The position numbers were made by a program, and so were the translations under genes. Of a stretch of DNA of 64,000 nucleotides, positions 50,399 through 61,867 are shown in pieces. This DNA comes from Phymatolithon calcareum (taxonomy: Eukaryota; Rhodophyta; Florideophyceae; Hapalidiales). The notes beneath the pieces are model-generated. The model was not told where the DNA came from. It saw only the letters and a program-made list of their open reading frames with translations, and searched no databases. Every line of letters begins with the position of its first letter. The first letter of the stretch is position 1. The DNA lies in contig OZ345373.1 of NCBI GenBank assembly GCA_977006965.1, positions 1,674,001 to 1,738,000 of the forward strand, in the 5' to 3' direction.

Positions 50399-52319
50399 TT
50401 TTGTGAAGCCTTTTCACAGCCTCTGTACTCATGTGTTATTTTTAGTGCATCATGTACCGATTAAGACTCTTTCAACGGGCTAAATGTCTTGGAAGCGCTC
50501 TGCTTTCTCACCAGTTCTGGTCGCAGTGTTGTCCGCACCGCTCATCGCCACTGTTATAACATTTGTCGCTTTTCGACCATGCAGATCAGTTAAAGGTGCG
50601 GAGCCAATTTCTCCGACCTTAATTTTTGTCTTCCACTCGATTTAAACCCCGCCGACACTTTCCTCCATGTTCTCAGCGCCGAACGAGGCTATCTTGAAAA
50701 GTTGGCCGTCACATAGGCTGGATTGAATTACATCTTGTTAACCCAGGGTTTGCTTAGGAGGTGGCGGAACTTCTCGTACCACTTATCGAGTTCTTTCAGG
50801 ATTTTGCTTAATTTCAGCCTTTCCAGCATCTTCGGGCCCCAATTTTCCCTTGCACCTGTGAGTCACAGGAAGGAGCCAAGAGTTCAGTTAGGAATTTTTT
50901 CCCGCTACATTGCAGGGTTTCTTGAAATGACAAGAGCTATGCTCCGGTCTCCCCAGGGGAGAAGACTATCGCCTTCTCGTACAATAGTAGTACATGGATT
51001 CCGCCCTGTGTGGTGTGCCGCCACGCTCAAGAAGCTGGGAGAGAAAACAGAAGGAACTGAAAGAAGGCAGAGAGATGATTAGCTACCATGAACGTCCTAA
51101 ACGGTTTCCAACCCGATCAACCCTTTGAAGGACGGCGAATGAAGATTGGCTGAGTAGAGATATGGATGTTAAGCTGGACTATGGTCTGCACCTTGTGCAG
51201 CTTAGACAGCCGCTGTGACATCAAGTACCACTTGAATCTGTTAAGGTCTGCTAGAGCCATAAAGATGCGGAGTTGTTCCATCAGCTTCGAGAAATCCCAC
51301 AGAAAAAGAAAAGAAAGAAAAAAGTTACTCGACGGGATGCTGTGGCCGTCATCCATGAACATAATGCGCAACAATATGTTGCACAAAACTACTCTTGAAA
51401 TCAAGCTAAAGCTAAACAGAGGTAACTCGTCCATCATCTTTGCCCTGCTAATGCAGTCGTTAATTCGTTGATTTCCTTAAGCGGCACACCAAAAGCTACT
51501 CAAACGGCAATATGGAGATCAGACAACAACTGAATCCTCGCCTGATACTTCTCTCGACGAAATTCTGATATTCACATTGAATCGTCATGCTCAGCATCCC
51601 CGACTGAGAAGCCGAAACAATCTACTTTCCGAATGCTTCACAGATAACGCAGTCCTCGAGCAGCTGCGAAACCATCACCGACGAGCCAAACAGCTACAAC
51701 AGGACCATACCATACACTTCGGAACAGAGTTCGATCGCTGGAAGCATTAAACTAACCATTTGCGACAAATTTCGCGCAGCCTTGTACTCATCCCGCCTTC
51801 CACATGACTTCTGAGATGCCGCCCTAATTACTAGTACCAAGAAATACAACAAGACTACTCATTCATCGCTTGCAAAAATATTTCTTCACTCTTCATAGTT
51901 CCAAACGTTCTTACTCCTTTCCATCACACCAAAGGGGCAAATGACCAAGAGAATCCCAATTGGAATCCGTAGAATTTGTGCCGTTGAGTGGCAGAGCTGG
52001 ATAACGTTTTTGAGCATCTTGACTTCACGAAGCTTGATGATGGGATTGATTCGATGCTCAAGTTGCTACATTCACATTCGGAGAGTCCATCGCCGCATCT
52101 ATGATTTTCCTGACATGTTGAAAGGCGATAAAAATACTTACTTGGGACTGTAATGACTCGTGTTGGGGCACATATGGTATGCCAAAGGTTTTGTCTAAGG
52201 TTGAGGTACGGCGATGGTTTTGGGTCTGGTAGTTCTGTGCATGTTGTGTCTGAGTTGGTTGCCGATTCCCAGGTCTGGTCGGCGCCTATGTTTATATAGA
52301 TGTTCTAACTTATTTAGCC
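50399..52319. other. 1.9 kb without a recognised gene
   Basis: Has a ~90-codon plus frame without ATG at ~51479-51750 (AAHQKLLKRQYGDQ, LNRHAQHPRLRSRNNLLSE, LRNHHRRAKQLQQDHTIHF) that looks like decayed coding sequence. A pair of overlapping ORFs at 51117-51471 has no motif. Confidence 0.35.
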
Positions 52320-52412
52320 TGCTTGGCACTAAGGTTGCTAACTTGCAATGCTTACTTGCAAGCCAGCTTGTCCAGCTAGCTTGCAAGTTAGCTTGCAAGC
52401 CAGCGACCTCTG
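52320..52412. repeat. clustered ACTTGCAA/GCTTGCAA short repeats
   Basis: At least five copies of (A/G)CTTGCAA in both orientations within 90 bp, ending GCCAGCGACCTCTG. The hAT MITE at 13928-14337 has the same TTGCAAGT theme near its ends. This may be one end of a related element, but no matching second terminus or target duplication was found. Confidence 0.4.
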
Positions 52413-52739
52413 TAGGTTAGCTGTGCAAACTAGCATTAAAGGTTAGCTAGCATAGTGGAACTATTATCAAAGTGCATAGAGTATAAAAGGACTGTAACTA
52501 GTGTATAAACAATTCTATAGTATTCCCTTTTCAAGGGACATACCCTTACACTTTGCTTAGTAGCGAAATTGGTCTGTAATTTCCTTGTACGTGCGCCGGC
52601 ACTTTTTGTGAATATGAAGGGGAGTTGCTCGGCGCCATTCTGTCGGCATGTACTGTAGTCTTCCGCATACACGCCATAGGCATCCATGCAGTTCTTCGCC
52701 CATCTTTGGGTTTGTTTTTAGCATTCCTGCAGCTTCATT

Positions 52740-53330
52740 GCGCGTCTGCAGCAAGGAGATGCTACAGAGCTTCTTGTATCGCTCATTAAATTGCGGACTG
52801 TGGATGAAGACAGCGGATTCAGTTCACTTGTACTTCTTACTGGCCACCTAATGTATCATTTGCAAATCATTTATGCTTCGCTGGTCGTGCCATTCTCAAG
52901 TTTGTGCGCTGCACTAAGAGTAACTACTTTGCCCAACTGAGTAGTTCATTCCAAGATTTGCACAACAGTCTATTTTCTCGATGGGAAAGTATGCTCCGAC
53001 AAGTCCAGGACGAGGTTTTCGATAATATAAACACCACACCAAGCAGTGATGATGAAAGAAAGCCAAAACAGAATTCTGTGCAGCAGACGCTTCGCATCCC
53101 ACTTCCCTAGAAACCCTCCGCAATTGGGTCAAGGAACATAGCCAGTTGACACAATTAACACTACCCAGAGGACACAGTCATAGACCCGTATAGGCGGGAA
53201 TAACTATGACCGAGCCATGGGAAAAATAGTATGCAATTCAGATTAAGGTAAGTGAAAAATTGTCATGGTTCGAAAATCAAAGAACATAGCATAGTCACGA
53301 GCATGATTAATATGATTAATGTAGTTTTCC
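52740..53330 (+). repeat. second copy of the host repeat, without LINE
   Basis: Matches 38170-38713 then 41643-41780 in order. The junction region (CATAGACCCGTATAGGCGGGAA) corresponds to the LINE target (CATAGACCCTACGGAAGAGAAG) in the other copy. The ORF 52904-53110 includes EVFDNINTTPSSDDERKP, versus EVFDNLNTTPCNDDERKT at 38 kb. Conservation at the protein level exceeds the drift at the DNA level, suggesting it once coded. Confidence 0.6.
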
Positions 53331-53732
53331 ATGTGAAGGTAGATATTACTGTGGATTCAGCTCTTGCAAGCATATTCAGAGCAGAGGATGGTTAGCAGGG
53401 GGTAGAATCTAGAAGTACCAAAATTTGTATTCAAAAAGGACGCCTGCTTCCTACTGGTTTATTTATTAGATTATGATTTTTTCAATAATATTACACTGCG
53501 GGCGCAAATTTTTGGACTGATATGAAAAACTCTTATCCGCTGATAAGGATTTCGATATCCTTGGCTAGATTTGGTAGTCTCATATCACCGGGATAACGGA
53601 ACTCGTGTCAGTATGATAGAAGTTTCAATATCACGAGTACAAGAAACGTAGAGTCCGATGTATGAGGATGGCTATACCGGAGCTACAAAAACGCGACAGG
53701 GCAGCCATGTGACGGAGATGACCTGAATCGTA
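53331..53732. other. unassigned interval
   Basis: AT-rich, no ORF of note. Confidence 0.4.
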
Positions 53733-53999
53733 ATGCATGATGACGCTTTTGGGATGGACCGCGAGGCTTGGGCACAGGCTGGACGTGCATTCACTGAGGA
53801 CCTGGTGAGGCACCCTTATCTCATGCGCGTTCCAGGCGCTGCGGCTCAAACTCCCCTTCTCTCAGTCCTACATTCTAAGAATTGGACTATAATAGCGCTG
53901 AGGATTTCAGACGAGGCATTCGATCGCCCAACGACTACCGAGAGCCTCATTGGGCCCAGAAACTCTCTTTCAACCATTTACGCCTCTGTGCGTGGTTTT
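53733..53999 (+). pseudogene. gene fragment truncated by LINE insertion
   Basis: From ATG 53733 the frame reads MHDDAFGMDREAWAQAGRAF, then LMRVPGAAAQTPLLSVLHSK and WTIIALRISDEAFDRPTT. It runs into the poly-T 3' end of a LINE near 54000. The composition is like a host enzyme N-terminus, but I cannot identify the family. No continuation was found beyond 54645. Confidence 0.35.
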
Positions 54000-54645
54000 T
54001 TTTGCAACTTCGTAGTTGTTTATTAAAAGCCCTCAGTTACACTCCTAAGACTGTACGGGAGCGGCTTTTCGTTACTTGTTCATTCCAGGTTGTCGCCTGG
54101 TCCCTAATACAGGGACTATTCATGTTCCATATGATCAACTATGGTGACGCTGTACAATAGTAGGGAGTCTAGTGCCTTCTCCGTTCTTCGCATTGATGCA
54201 GGGTCCAGTTCGTACTTTGCCAGATTCTTGCGCAGGACCTCCAGGTGTTGTTCTGCAACCGGACCAAATTTTTCTGATATTAACCTCGTGCTCACTTGAG
54301 GGAATCTTCCGCTTGCGTATTTTATGGCCAGCTGTCAATGTCGCACCTTCGAAAAAATGAGGATTGCTGGGATAGGCTCTTGTTTATCGTAGGGTATTTT
54401 TCTCTTTCTTCTTGATTCTAGTCGTTCCCCTTCTCTAGCGAAGAGGAGTCTTCTGAGCTGGCTCGTGGTTTTCCGTTCTTGCATATGCTTGAAGGGGTCC
54501 GCAAACTGATCTTTTTGCACCATCGAGGCCAAATCCCGACTTGCCCACTGTAACTCTCTGTGTGTGGTGCTAAATCCGCGTGTTCGAGTTCGTAGCGAAA
54601 GGATAATTATTATATTACCGCCTTCGCTTGTCGCCGTGGCCATAG
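54000..54645 (-). mobile_element. LINE family B, 5'-truncated
   Basis: The 3' end is at ~54000 (poly-T, TTTATTAAAAGCCCTCAG). On the minus strand: HRELQWASRDLASMVQKDQF, GERLESRRKRKIPYDK, a stop, then the degenerate QLAIKYASGRFPQVST and TEKALDSLLLYSVTIV. It is closest to the 3' fragment at 32735-32945. Confidence 0.75.
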
Positions 54646-55060
54646 AATATTTGGTACGCTTACATATTCGCAGAAAATGGCCGTGGAACGATGTAGGTGT
54701 TAGGTGATCTCTGGGTAGTAAAATTTAAAAATCCGACAACATCAGTATTGTTAATTGGATCTACTTGTTTTTTAAAAGTAACGGCAACAGCTACGATCCT
54801 GTAGTGCGTGTAGCGCCACTGGGCGAAGTGGAAAACTCGATGGCCTTGGAAGCAGTGGATGCGTAGTGTCTCTCGGTAATCGGGCAATCACCGCTAAGAA
54901 ACACCGCAACAAACACCGCGGCGGTAGCTGTGGCAGAGCTTAGTTGGCAGCGAACTAGCGCCTGGAAAGCGCGTCAGTCCGCTTGGCGATTCCGAGTCGG
55001 CCCCTCGGCTTGGCGATAGTGGAAGGATGTGAACAGGTAGATAGGAATAATCACGGTTCT
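54646..55060. other. unassigned interval
   Basis: Small ORFs only. GC content rises from ~54880 toward the next feature. Confidence 0.4.
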
Positions 55061-55215
55061 CCGGTCGAGTCCGGCGTCAGCGTCGGGAGCGCGAACACAC
55101 GGCCTGCAAGGAACTTGGCCTTCGCGCGCTCGTCCTCGTACGGTCGGATGGCGTCAGCGGGCACGAGCTCGCGCTTGCGCGGGGCGCTCAACCTGACGGC
55201 TCACGGAAAACAAAG
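55060..55215 (-). CDS. possible GC-rich exon
   Basis: The minus strand reads SAPRKRELVPADAIRPYEDE then AKAKFLAGRVFALPTLTPDS and a TGA near 55058. It is preceded by a long polypyrimidine tract and CAG (CTTTCTTTTCTTTGTTTTCC...TCAG), like an intron acceptor. Upstream, GTAAGT occurs near 55411 on the same strand. This could be the last exon of a host or transposon gene. About 47 codons, no family recognised. Confidence 0.3.
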
Positions 55216-55462
55216 AAAAGAAAGATAGGGGATTAGAGGAACAAGGAAAGGAACAGACAGCGCCGTACAGAAGGTTGATGACCAAACAGTAGGCGCAACG
55301 GTGGACGTGAAGATGAGGCTTGAGAGTGTGGTGGGGCTTCGTGGAAACGGTCCTACAGGCTGGTCGCGGTTGAATGCGACGTCACCGAGCAGTAAGACTT
55401 ACACACCGAAGTTGTCCGCCTCTTTAGTTTGATAGTCACCAGCTTCTAGTTATATAGTGTAG

Positions 55463-55540
55463 CGAAGCGAAAGGAGACTAATATAGATCGGCGAAGCGAA
55501 ATGAAAACTTGTCTAGACGTAATAAGTCGCCGAAGCGAAA
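55463..55540 (+). repeat. three CGAAGCGAAA iterations
   Basis: CGAAGCGAAA occurs exactly at 55463-55472, 55492-55501 and 55531-55540, spaced 29 and 39 bp. Iterated subterminal motifs are typical of CACTA-class elements, and the broken CACTA-like transposase begins 160 bp to the right. A TATATAGTG precedes the first repeat. Confidence 0.5.
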
Positions 55541-55700
55541 GCTGCGTGGTCATGTAGATTGTTCTCAGCCAATCTATCATTAGAAACCGCTCCTCAAACG
55601 AAAACCGCACGCGAGAACTCACAGGCCACATCGGGGCTCCACAGTGCGTCACGGATCACTATTGGAGTTATGTGAGGTCTATTGATACTATTAAAGTAGG

Positions 55701-58700
55701 TTAACCTTGTCGTGGAGGGTATCCTTCTCTTTTAGATCGGATGAAGAAGTTACCGCCCTCTAAGGGTGACGAATTAGGGCCATGAATTATCTTTCCGAGA
55801 TGAGGTGCGATACGGCAAGATTGAACCGGACAATCGTGCATTGTGGCCACCCTTCGAGTGGAAGGAATGAGTTTCAGGAACGAGACCGGTCGGAACACTG
55901 ATCGCCTTCGCCGCAACACTGTATATCTGGATTCAAAAGTGTCCGTCAGAGAAGAAGAAGCCAATGGCATACAAGGTAACACGGATGCAAAGAATTCAAA
56001 CTGTTCGGGATGTTGCTCTATTTTGAACAGTGCTGTTATGCCCCACAATAAAGGCGCCGTATTTTCGAACTCAATGCCCAGAACGCCTCACTGAACTACA
56101 AATGGAACGTGGTAGTCGACATTGGTCGGGTTTAGACAAATCGCCTCCAAGAGGTCACCACAGGAAAGAGAGGGCCCGATAAGTCCACTGGAATCTGTCG
56201 ATGAGACGGAACTCGCAATCTCTGTTGACAAAATGTTTCCATGGAATTGGAAGGCGTCTTGGAAGCAGTGATACAGGCGATTGCACGTAGGGTCGGCGCC
56301 GGCGCTCGAATAAAGGTCTTGAAGAGTCCTCGTTGCTCCCTTCAGTGCCCAGACCAAAATTAGGCGACCCAGTTGCTCTTGGGGACATTAGAGTTACAGC
56401 TTCTGTCTTGAGATGCTTAATGACGCATGTCTTGGGACCTAGACCAGCAATCACTTCTTTTTCGTCATCGGTTGTCAATGCCCCTCCGATTTTTTCTATT
56501 CCCTCTCGGCCAGCTAGTAAGCGATAACACCCCCTAAATGCAGGTTTGGATCCTTCAAAGACGCTCTCGGCAAGAAGCGTCAGTCGTCCCTGCCTGTCGA
56601 CGACTGAAGCGGTCAGCACTGCTTGAAGATGAGCATCACGGTTGTTTGATTGCTTAATTGCGCGCTTGAGAGCTTGATGCGACTTTTCGAGCACAAGCTC
56701 CAGAACACGGGAGATGTGCCCGAGCACGGGGAGCGTGGATGTAGCAAGCTCACGTTGTCTATGAATGTTAGGCCTATCAACCGTCTTAATTGCAAGTAGG
56801 CAGAGAGATTTTTCTTTCTCCAGCCGACTTCGCGTACGTTTGTAGCACTGTTCATCTTCTAAAGAGAGTACAGCTTCATCATCCATCTCACACATTGCCT
56901 CAATTAACAAAATGAGACGGTCCGTTTCCATTTGTATTCGGCGAATGTGAGAAAAACCCGAGTCTCTACAGAAGAGCTCCATGGCTGATGACCCATCTCG
57001 CAGAGTATCAGGCAAACGCCAAAGCTCAGCAATTAATTGAATACACGATCCCAGAACCCCAATGGCAGCGCAGCACTTAGCAGGCAGTGGAGCAGTGGAG
57101 CAGTGGAGCGTGTTTCGCGCTGGGCATGGGCAAACCCTTTACAGAACCCGACCTCAGCAACGATTGAAAGAGCGTATAGTTCTGTCATAGACATAGTATA
57201 AAGTTGCTTCTTTTATCTATCTTGTAGTCGGTTCTGAGTTGGAAGATTGCAGTCAGCAAGGTATCCAATCAAGAAAGATTCGCAGACTTCGCGATGGCGT
57301 GGAGAGTTTAAACACCAGGTTAATGCAGTCGCGTAAATGACCTGTGAGTACGTGGTCTGGGGCAATAAAGCAGGATAAATACGGATCTAAATCCCCCGGG
57401 ACGACAGAATTGCCACACGATGTTTTAGGAATACGATGTTTCGCCTCTACGATCGCCTTCCGTAAGCGGTGGATTGGGAGGCTGTGAGCTTCGACGCCAT
57501 GTTTCAGACCAAGCAAGCGGCATGTCTCCGGCTTAGGCATACAGTCTCTGATCGCCGTGTGCTGATAGTACCCGCTGCAAAATGCGGACAGCCCGCTGTG
57601 TTGTGCACGACGAGTATAGCGGCAACCAACTAATGTAGATGACTGCCTGCACACTCTGCATAGGTGACAGCACAACGTGCTGGTGTGTCCAAGTACATCG
57701 AGTGCACTGTTCAACGCAGGAGTGTCTCTTGTGAAGCCAACGAGGTCGAGAAAGATTCTTCGCTTCATGCCATGGGCATCGAAGTCAACAAATCCATCAG
57801 TTATACCAGTAATAACATCGGCTTGAAGCCGGCGAAAAACAGCTTCAACTCCAACGCCGGGTGGTGCGAGACTTAAAATTCGGACGGCTCGGGATGAGGA
57901 ACGTGCTTGCAGAGGAAGGTTTAGGAAGAGCAGGTAGAAGCCTTCTGCCGTTGCACTCTTTCCGGCAGACATTGTGAAACCATCCTAATACAGCAAGAAA
58001 CGATAGATGAAGTATTTTTCACCGTTCGGAAGGGTACCGGTGCTACTGACAGGCTCGTACCGCTCTGGACCTCTTTTTCCACCGTGCCCACGAACAAGGT
58101 GGACTGCAGAAACGTTTTCATACTTGTTCTGCCCATTTTCGCTTAGTGATGAGCAAATGTCGGAGATTTTAGCTTCGTCGGGTATGCGTGAGCTCTCTGA
58201 GATCCAAAGAACGTGACGGGATATTTTTTCAAACTCTGTCCAGAAACGATGAACAAGTAGGACTCGCGGTGACTCAGCAGAAGCAATAGTTTCCGTATTT
58301 AGAGGTTCAGAACAGTCGAAGTCGGAGAGGCGGCACGGACGAAGCATAGCTACAATATCTCCAGGTTTCAGGAGTGGTTTTCCCAGTCCCTCAGCGCATC
58401 TTCAGCCTCAGCCTTGCGCCTCTTTAGTGCCTCCCTCCTCGCTTTCAGAGCGGCCGCCATTGCTACAGAAACCTTTCTCTTCTTCTTAGTATCGTCGGAG
58501 GTGTAGGGGACTCCATCTGTATCGTCGACATCCTCTCTTGGAAGCTCAGGCACGATCGTAGTTACACTGTCAGTCGGGGAGCGTTAGGAAGAGCAGCTGA
58601 AAAGGCAGACCAATGTAGCATCGCGAGCCGAGAGACTTTCGTGGGGAGAGGTTTCGAACTCCGGTACGTTCCTACGACACGAATGATGAACGTTCCATAT

Positions 58701-60043
58701 AGTTTTGACAGTGCCGTGTAGAGAGGTTTTAGGAGAGTCCATATTTGGACTTCTAAAAAAAGACAAGAGAGAATCAGAGGCTGATTCTCTAGGAAGCAGA
58801 GACACGCTTACCACGTCTCCCTTCTCGCAGAAGGCAGTATTAGACTGAAACCCTTCTTGCGCATCAACGCTCACCTTTGTGGCAGGACCGTAGAACCAGC
58901 TGCGAGCTGCTACGATAAGCCAGCAATCCAGACAGCCCGTTGCTGTCGTCACAGATACATGGCACGGGTTTGTATCTTCGGAATAACTTTTAAGACTGGG
59001 GGATCGCATGAAATCGAAGACTGGACCAGTTGCCATGTCCGCCCGCGCGTACTCGCTAGGTAAGACGACGCGCACTTCGGCCTCTGGAAGCCCTTCTTCG
59101 TTGTGTGAAGAGCAACGCGCACCAGCTTTCTGAACATCCACAGTTTCGAAAAAATTCTGTCCCCTCGGTGCTAGATGCTTATAGAGCAATGGTCGGAATA
59201 TACGGGAAACTGTGGAGTAATGAGGTAGACAATTCATACGCCCAGTATCATGTTCAGGGTACGAATGGGCTTCATTGGTGGCCGTCCAAGTGCATTGACC
59301 CATTTTGGAAAAGGTGTCAGCAACTATGCGCATGGCTTGATACATGATCTTGGTCAGCTTCATTGTGCCAGCCGTCAGTAAAATGCTCCATAGCGCCCTC
59401 CAGCTTGCGATTAAAAGTTTCGGCTTGCGGTGTCCGGACTGTTCGACTTGTTCTCCCTCATTCTGGGTATCTTCGATGTGCGCTTCTATACCTCCGGCAG
59501 AATCCACATCTTCCATTATCGCGACGGAGTCCTGGTTCAGTTGTACAGGTGAAGTCGGTTAGTGTTGCGGCGAAGGAAGTTCTCGGGGGTTATAATGCTC
59601 AGCCCTTTCTCCGCTTTCTGCCAAATCCTCTCTTTCAGCAGGAAAATATTCCGCTGATCTGAGTGAATGGAAGATCTGCATGACAGCCTCCCGTCCATCA
59701 ACTGCTGATAACTCTTGTCGCCTCGAAATAGTGTCTAGTGGTCCACGATGAGGAGGGGACGGGACTTCGGATGCCTGCTGCAACGCGGTGTTGGATTCAT
59801 AAACAGGCTCAGACGCACCGTTTGTATCGCGAACATGTCCACCCGCATGGGTTTGTAGTGTGTTGCTTCTTGTCGTAGAAGCGGTTTCTGTCGAAGTGCG
59901 TGGCTCAAAGGGCGTAACTGCAACGAAATCGTTGAACCGGTTCTTACTTCGACGTCTGAGCTGGGCGCTCCATGAGAAGTGTTTGAAGAGGAATGATAAA
60001 CAGAGCAGTCACACTCTGCAGCTCCATGTGTACGTACCGGCAC
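55701..60043 (-). pseudogene. CACTA-type (TNP2-like) transposase, fragmented
   Basis: Minus-strand frames in order: N-terminus with ECDCSVYHSSS (60043), a 310-codon block with TVSRIFRPLLYKHLAPRGQN (59516-58584), then 58347-57253. That last frame runs through one in-frame TAG (57985-57987) into DGFTMSAGKSATAEGFYLLF and NLPLQARSS, the first catalytic Asp region of TNP2-like transposases. It continues with DLVGFTRDTPALNSAL and GHTSTLCCHLCRVCR. The rest is LIAELWRLPDTLRDGSSAME (57050-57000) and the C-terminal part RSVFRPVSFLKLIPSTRRVA (56048-55701). Stops and frameshifts separate the blocks. Assignment rests on motif order, not on a search. Confidence 0.5.
58368..58553 (-). pseudogene. Lys/Arg-rich helical segment of the CACTA-like gene
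   Basis: 61 codons from ATG 58553: MPELPREDVDDTDG followed by KKKRKVSVAMAAALKARREA, a nuclear-localisation-like basic helix. It lies between two transposase blocks and is probably part of the same broken gene. Confidence 0.35.
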
Positions 60044-60571
60044 TTAGAGGAGCGAAAGGTGGTACCACCTTTCCCGCCTCGACATGACTATTCTATACTG
60101 CAGAATAATACTTTAGCAGACTTCGTAACAACTGCTTGGCTGACATGGTACTACTTGCTCGATGTGTAAAAGTATTGTTGGAAATGGTTGACATGGGATA
60201 TGAGATGTCATTATGATTGCATTGATCCGTGATTTATGTGTTGACAATCCCCTCTCCGATACGATATAGAAGCGATGGCGACGTTACATACTGTAGTGAA
60301 AACATTGGGAAGGCAATGGTCAATCGCAAGTATGTGGAAGATATGACTCCGGAATACAACTCAACATGACGGGCAGTATATCAGTGCTCTGTATATCGCG
60401 TGCATCTGGCATACATTCAGGCAATACTTCGTGCGTTCACGCACTCTCTTGCCAGCAGCCTGGAACATCGCGCAGGAGATATTCTCGCTCCAGCGCCCCT
60501 CCAACAATCTCTACGTGTGCACGTCTCAGCTTGAATCAATTCTATTCGCACCATCGCAACTTCGATTGACC
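60044..60571. other. divergent intergenic region
   Basis: Separates the minus-strand transposase from the plus-strand ORF. It may hold two promoters. No terminal inverted repeat was recognised. Confidence 0.35.
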
Positions 60572-61837
60572 ATGGCGCAAAACTTTCCAGTCCCGATAAT
60601 GCCAAGATCAAGGACTGGATCGGGCCCCAGACTGAATCTGGGTAACTCAAGCTATGTCCGTATTCCCAGTCAAGAGACAGTGCAAACAGTTCAGGGAAGA
60701 GTTCCGGCTTTTCGACAACCGGATTCAGCGTCCAATGCCTTACAAGACCGTCCTCATTCGCACGGGCCGAGCACCGATACTATCATCCGTGAGCTTGAAG
60801 AGCTGCGTCGTTCCCAAGCGGAAACAAGTGTTATGTTGTCACGATTCTCGGCGGAGCTGTCAGCAACACAAACGATGGTAGAAAAAGAAGTGATTTCGTC
60901 CTCAGAAACCTCTAGCGCCCGAGAAACGTGTCTGCTAGAGAGTCTTTTGATTTTCCTTCGGATACGAGCGGCCAAGATTCTTCAACAAGGAAGCACCCAG
61001 CTTGGAAAAACCGTCTCAGTGGCAATTGCGGCCAATGCGGTCAGAGAAGTTGTGCTAAGGTCCCAATCGACGGACTGTACTCTGCAAGACTTTCAGATTC
61101 TGGCAAAGTCATTAATGACCAGGGCGTCTGTTCGTTGCTATTTGTTCCCCTCGTCTTATTACGGGTTATTACCTAATGGGCGACGTTTTATGCGCTTTGA
61201 GATATTATTTCCATCATTCTACGATATATGCGAAGCCCTCCACCTGGACATTGCACAAGGGGAATCAGGAGTCTATCGGATGAAGAAAGGAAGTTCTTAG
61301 CACCTCTGAGCTGTCCAAATTTTGGGGGTGAGCGCGAGGAGGAAGCTTCCGACCGGAAGCTCTGACCGCGCTTTGCTCGTGGCTTGTATCTTCCCATCGG
61401 AAGATTGCACAATCCAGATCCCCTCTTTGTACCAAAGGACGTTAGAGCGAGTGGACGATAACTGGCAAACTGGATTCGAATACCAGAGCTTTGACGCCTC
61501 GGCGTTCGCAAGCGTTCATTCTTATGATGCAGGGAGCTCTGATTCCGACTGTGCAAATGCGCAAACGTCTAGTCTGAACACAAGCTCGAATGAGAACAGA
61601 ACGTTAGCACTTCGATGGGAAAGATTAGCTTCGGGACACACAGATTCTGACGCGTCCCCTCAAAATATTGCTGGCATGATTCGTTCATTCCTTCCGGCCG
61701 TTATTGTACGCTCAAGAACTTTGACAGAATCGGCACACAGAATTTTTAGTACTCCAATACAAGGTATGTTTTTAAAAGAGATCGTAGTCTCACCGCCATC
61801 ACAGACTTCGCAAGCAACGCACACAAGAGTCAATTAA
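60572..61837 (+). CDS. hypothetical coiled-coil protein, probably two exons or broken
   Basis: ATG 60572 (MAQNFPVPIMPRSRTGS) opens a 242-codon frame. It has a Pro/Ser-rich basic N-terminus, a coiled coil (TDTIIRELEELRRSQAETSV) and a helical region (LLESLLIFLRIRAAKILQQG, AIAANAVREVVL), ending TAG at 61300. The same frame reopens after a second stop at 61322-61837 with RKLPTGSSDRALL and a Ser-rich tail. The gap of two stops may be a short intron or mutations. I recognise no domain. It is divergent from the CACTA-like gene and could be its DNA-binding partner, by analogy with two-gene CACTA elements; that is inference only. Confidence 0.45.
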
Positions 61838-61867
61838 TCCGAATATTAAACAAGCAAATACAAGTTT

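Noticed and set aside
52256-52450. Complete second hAT MITE
   Set aside because: TTGCAAG motifs are present, but no CAGGG-like left terminus or matching 8-bp flanks could be found.
55440-55462. CACTA terminus (TATATAGTG)
   Set aside because: Five bases are too few. No inverse partner or 3-bp target duplication was located, and the repeats lie on its outer side.
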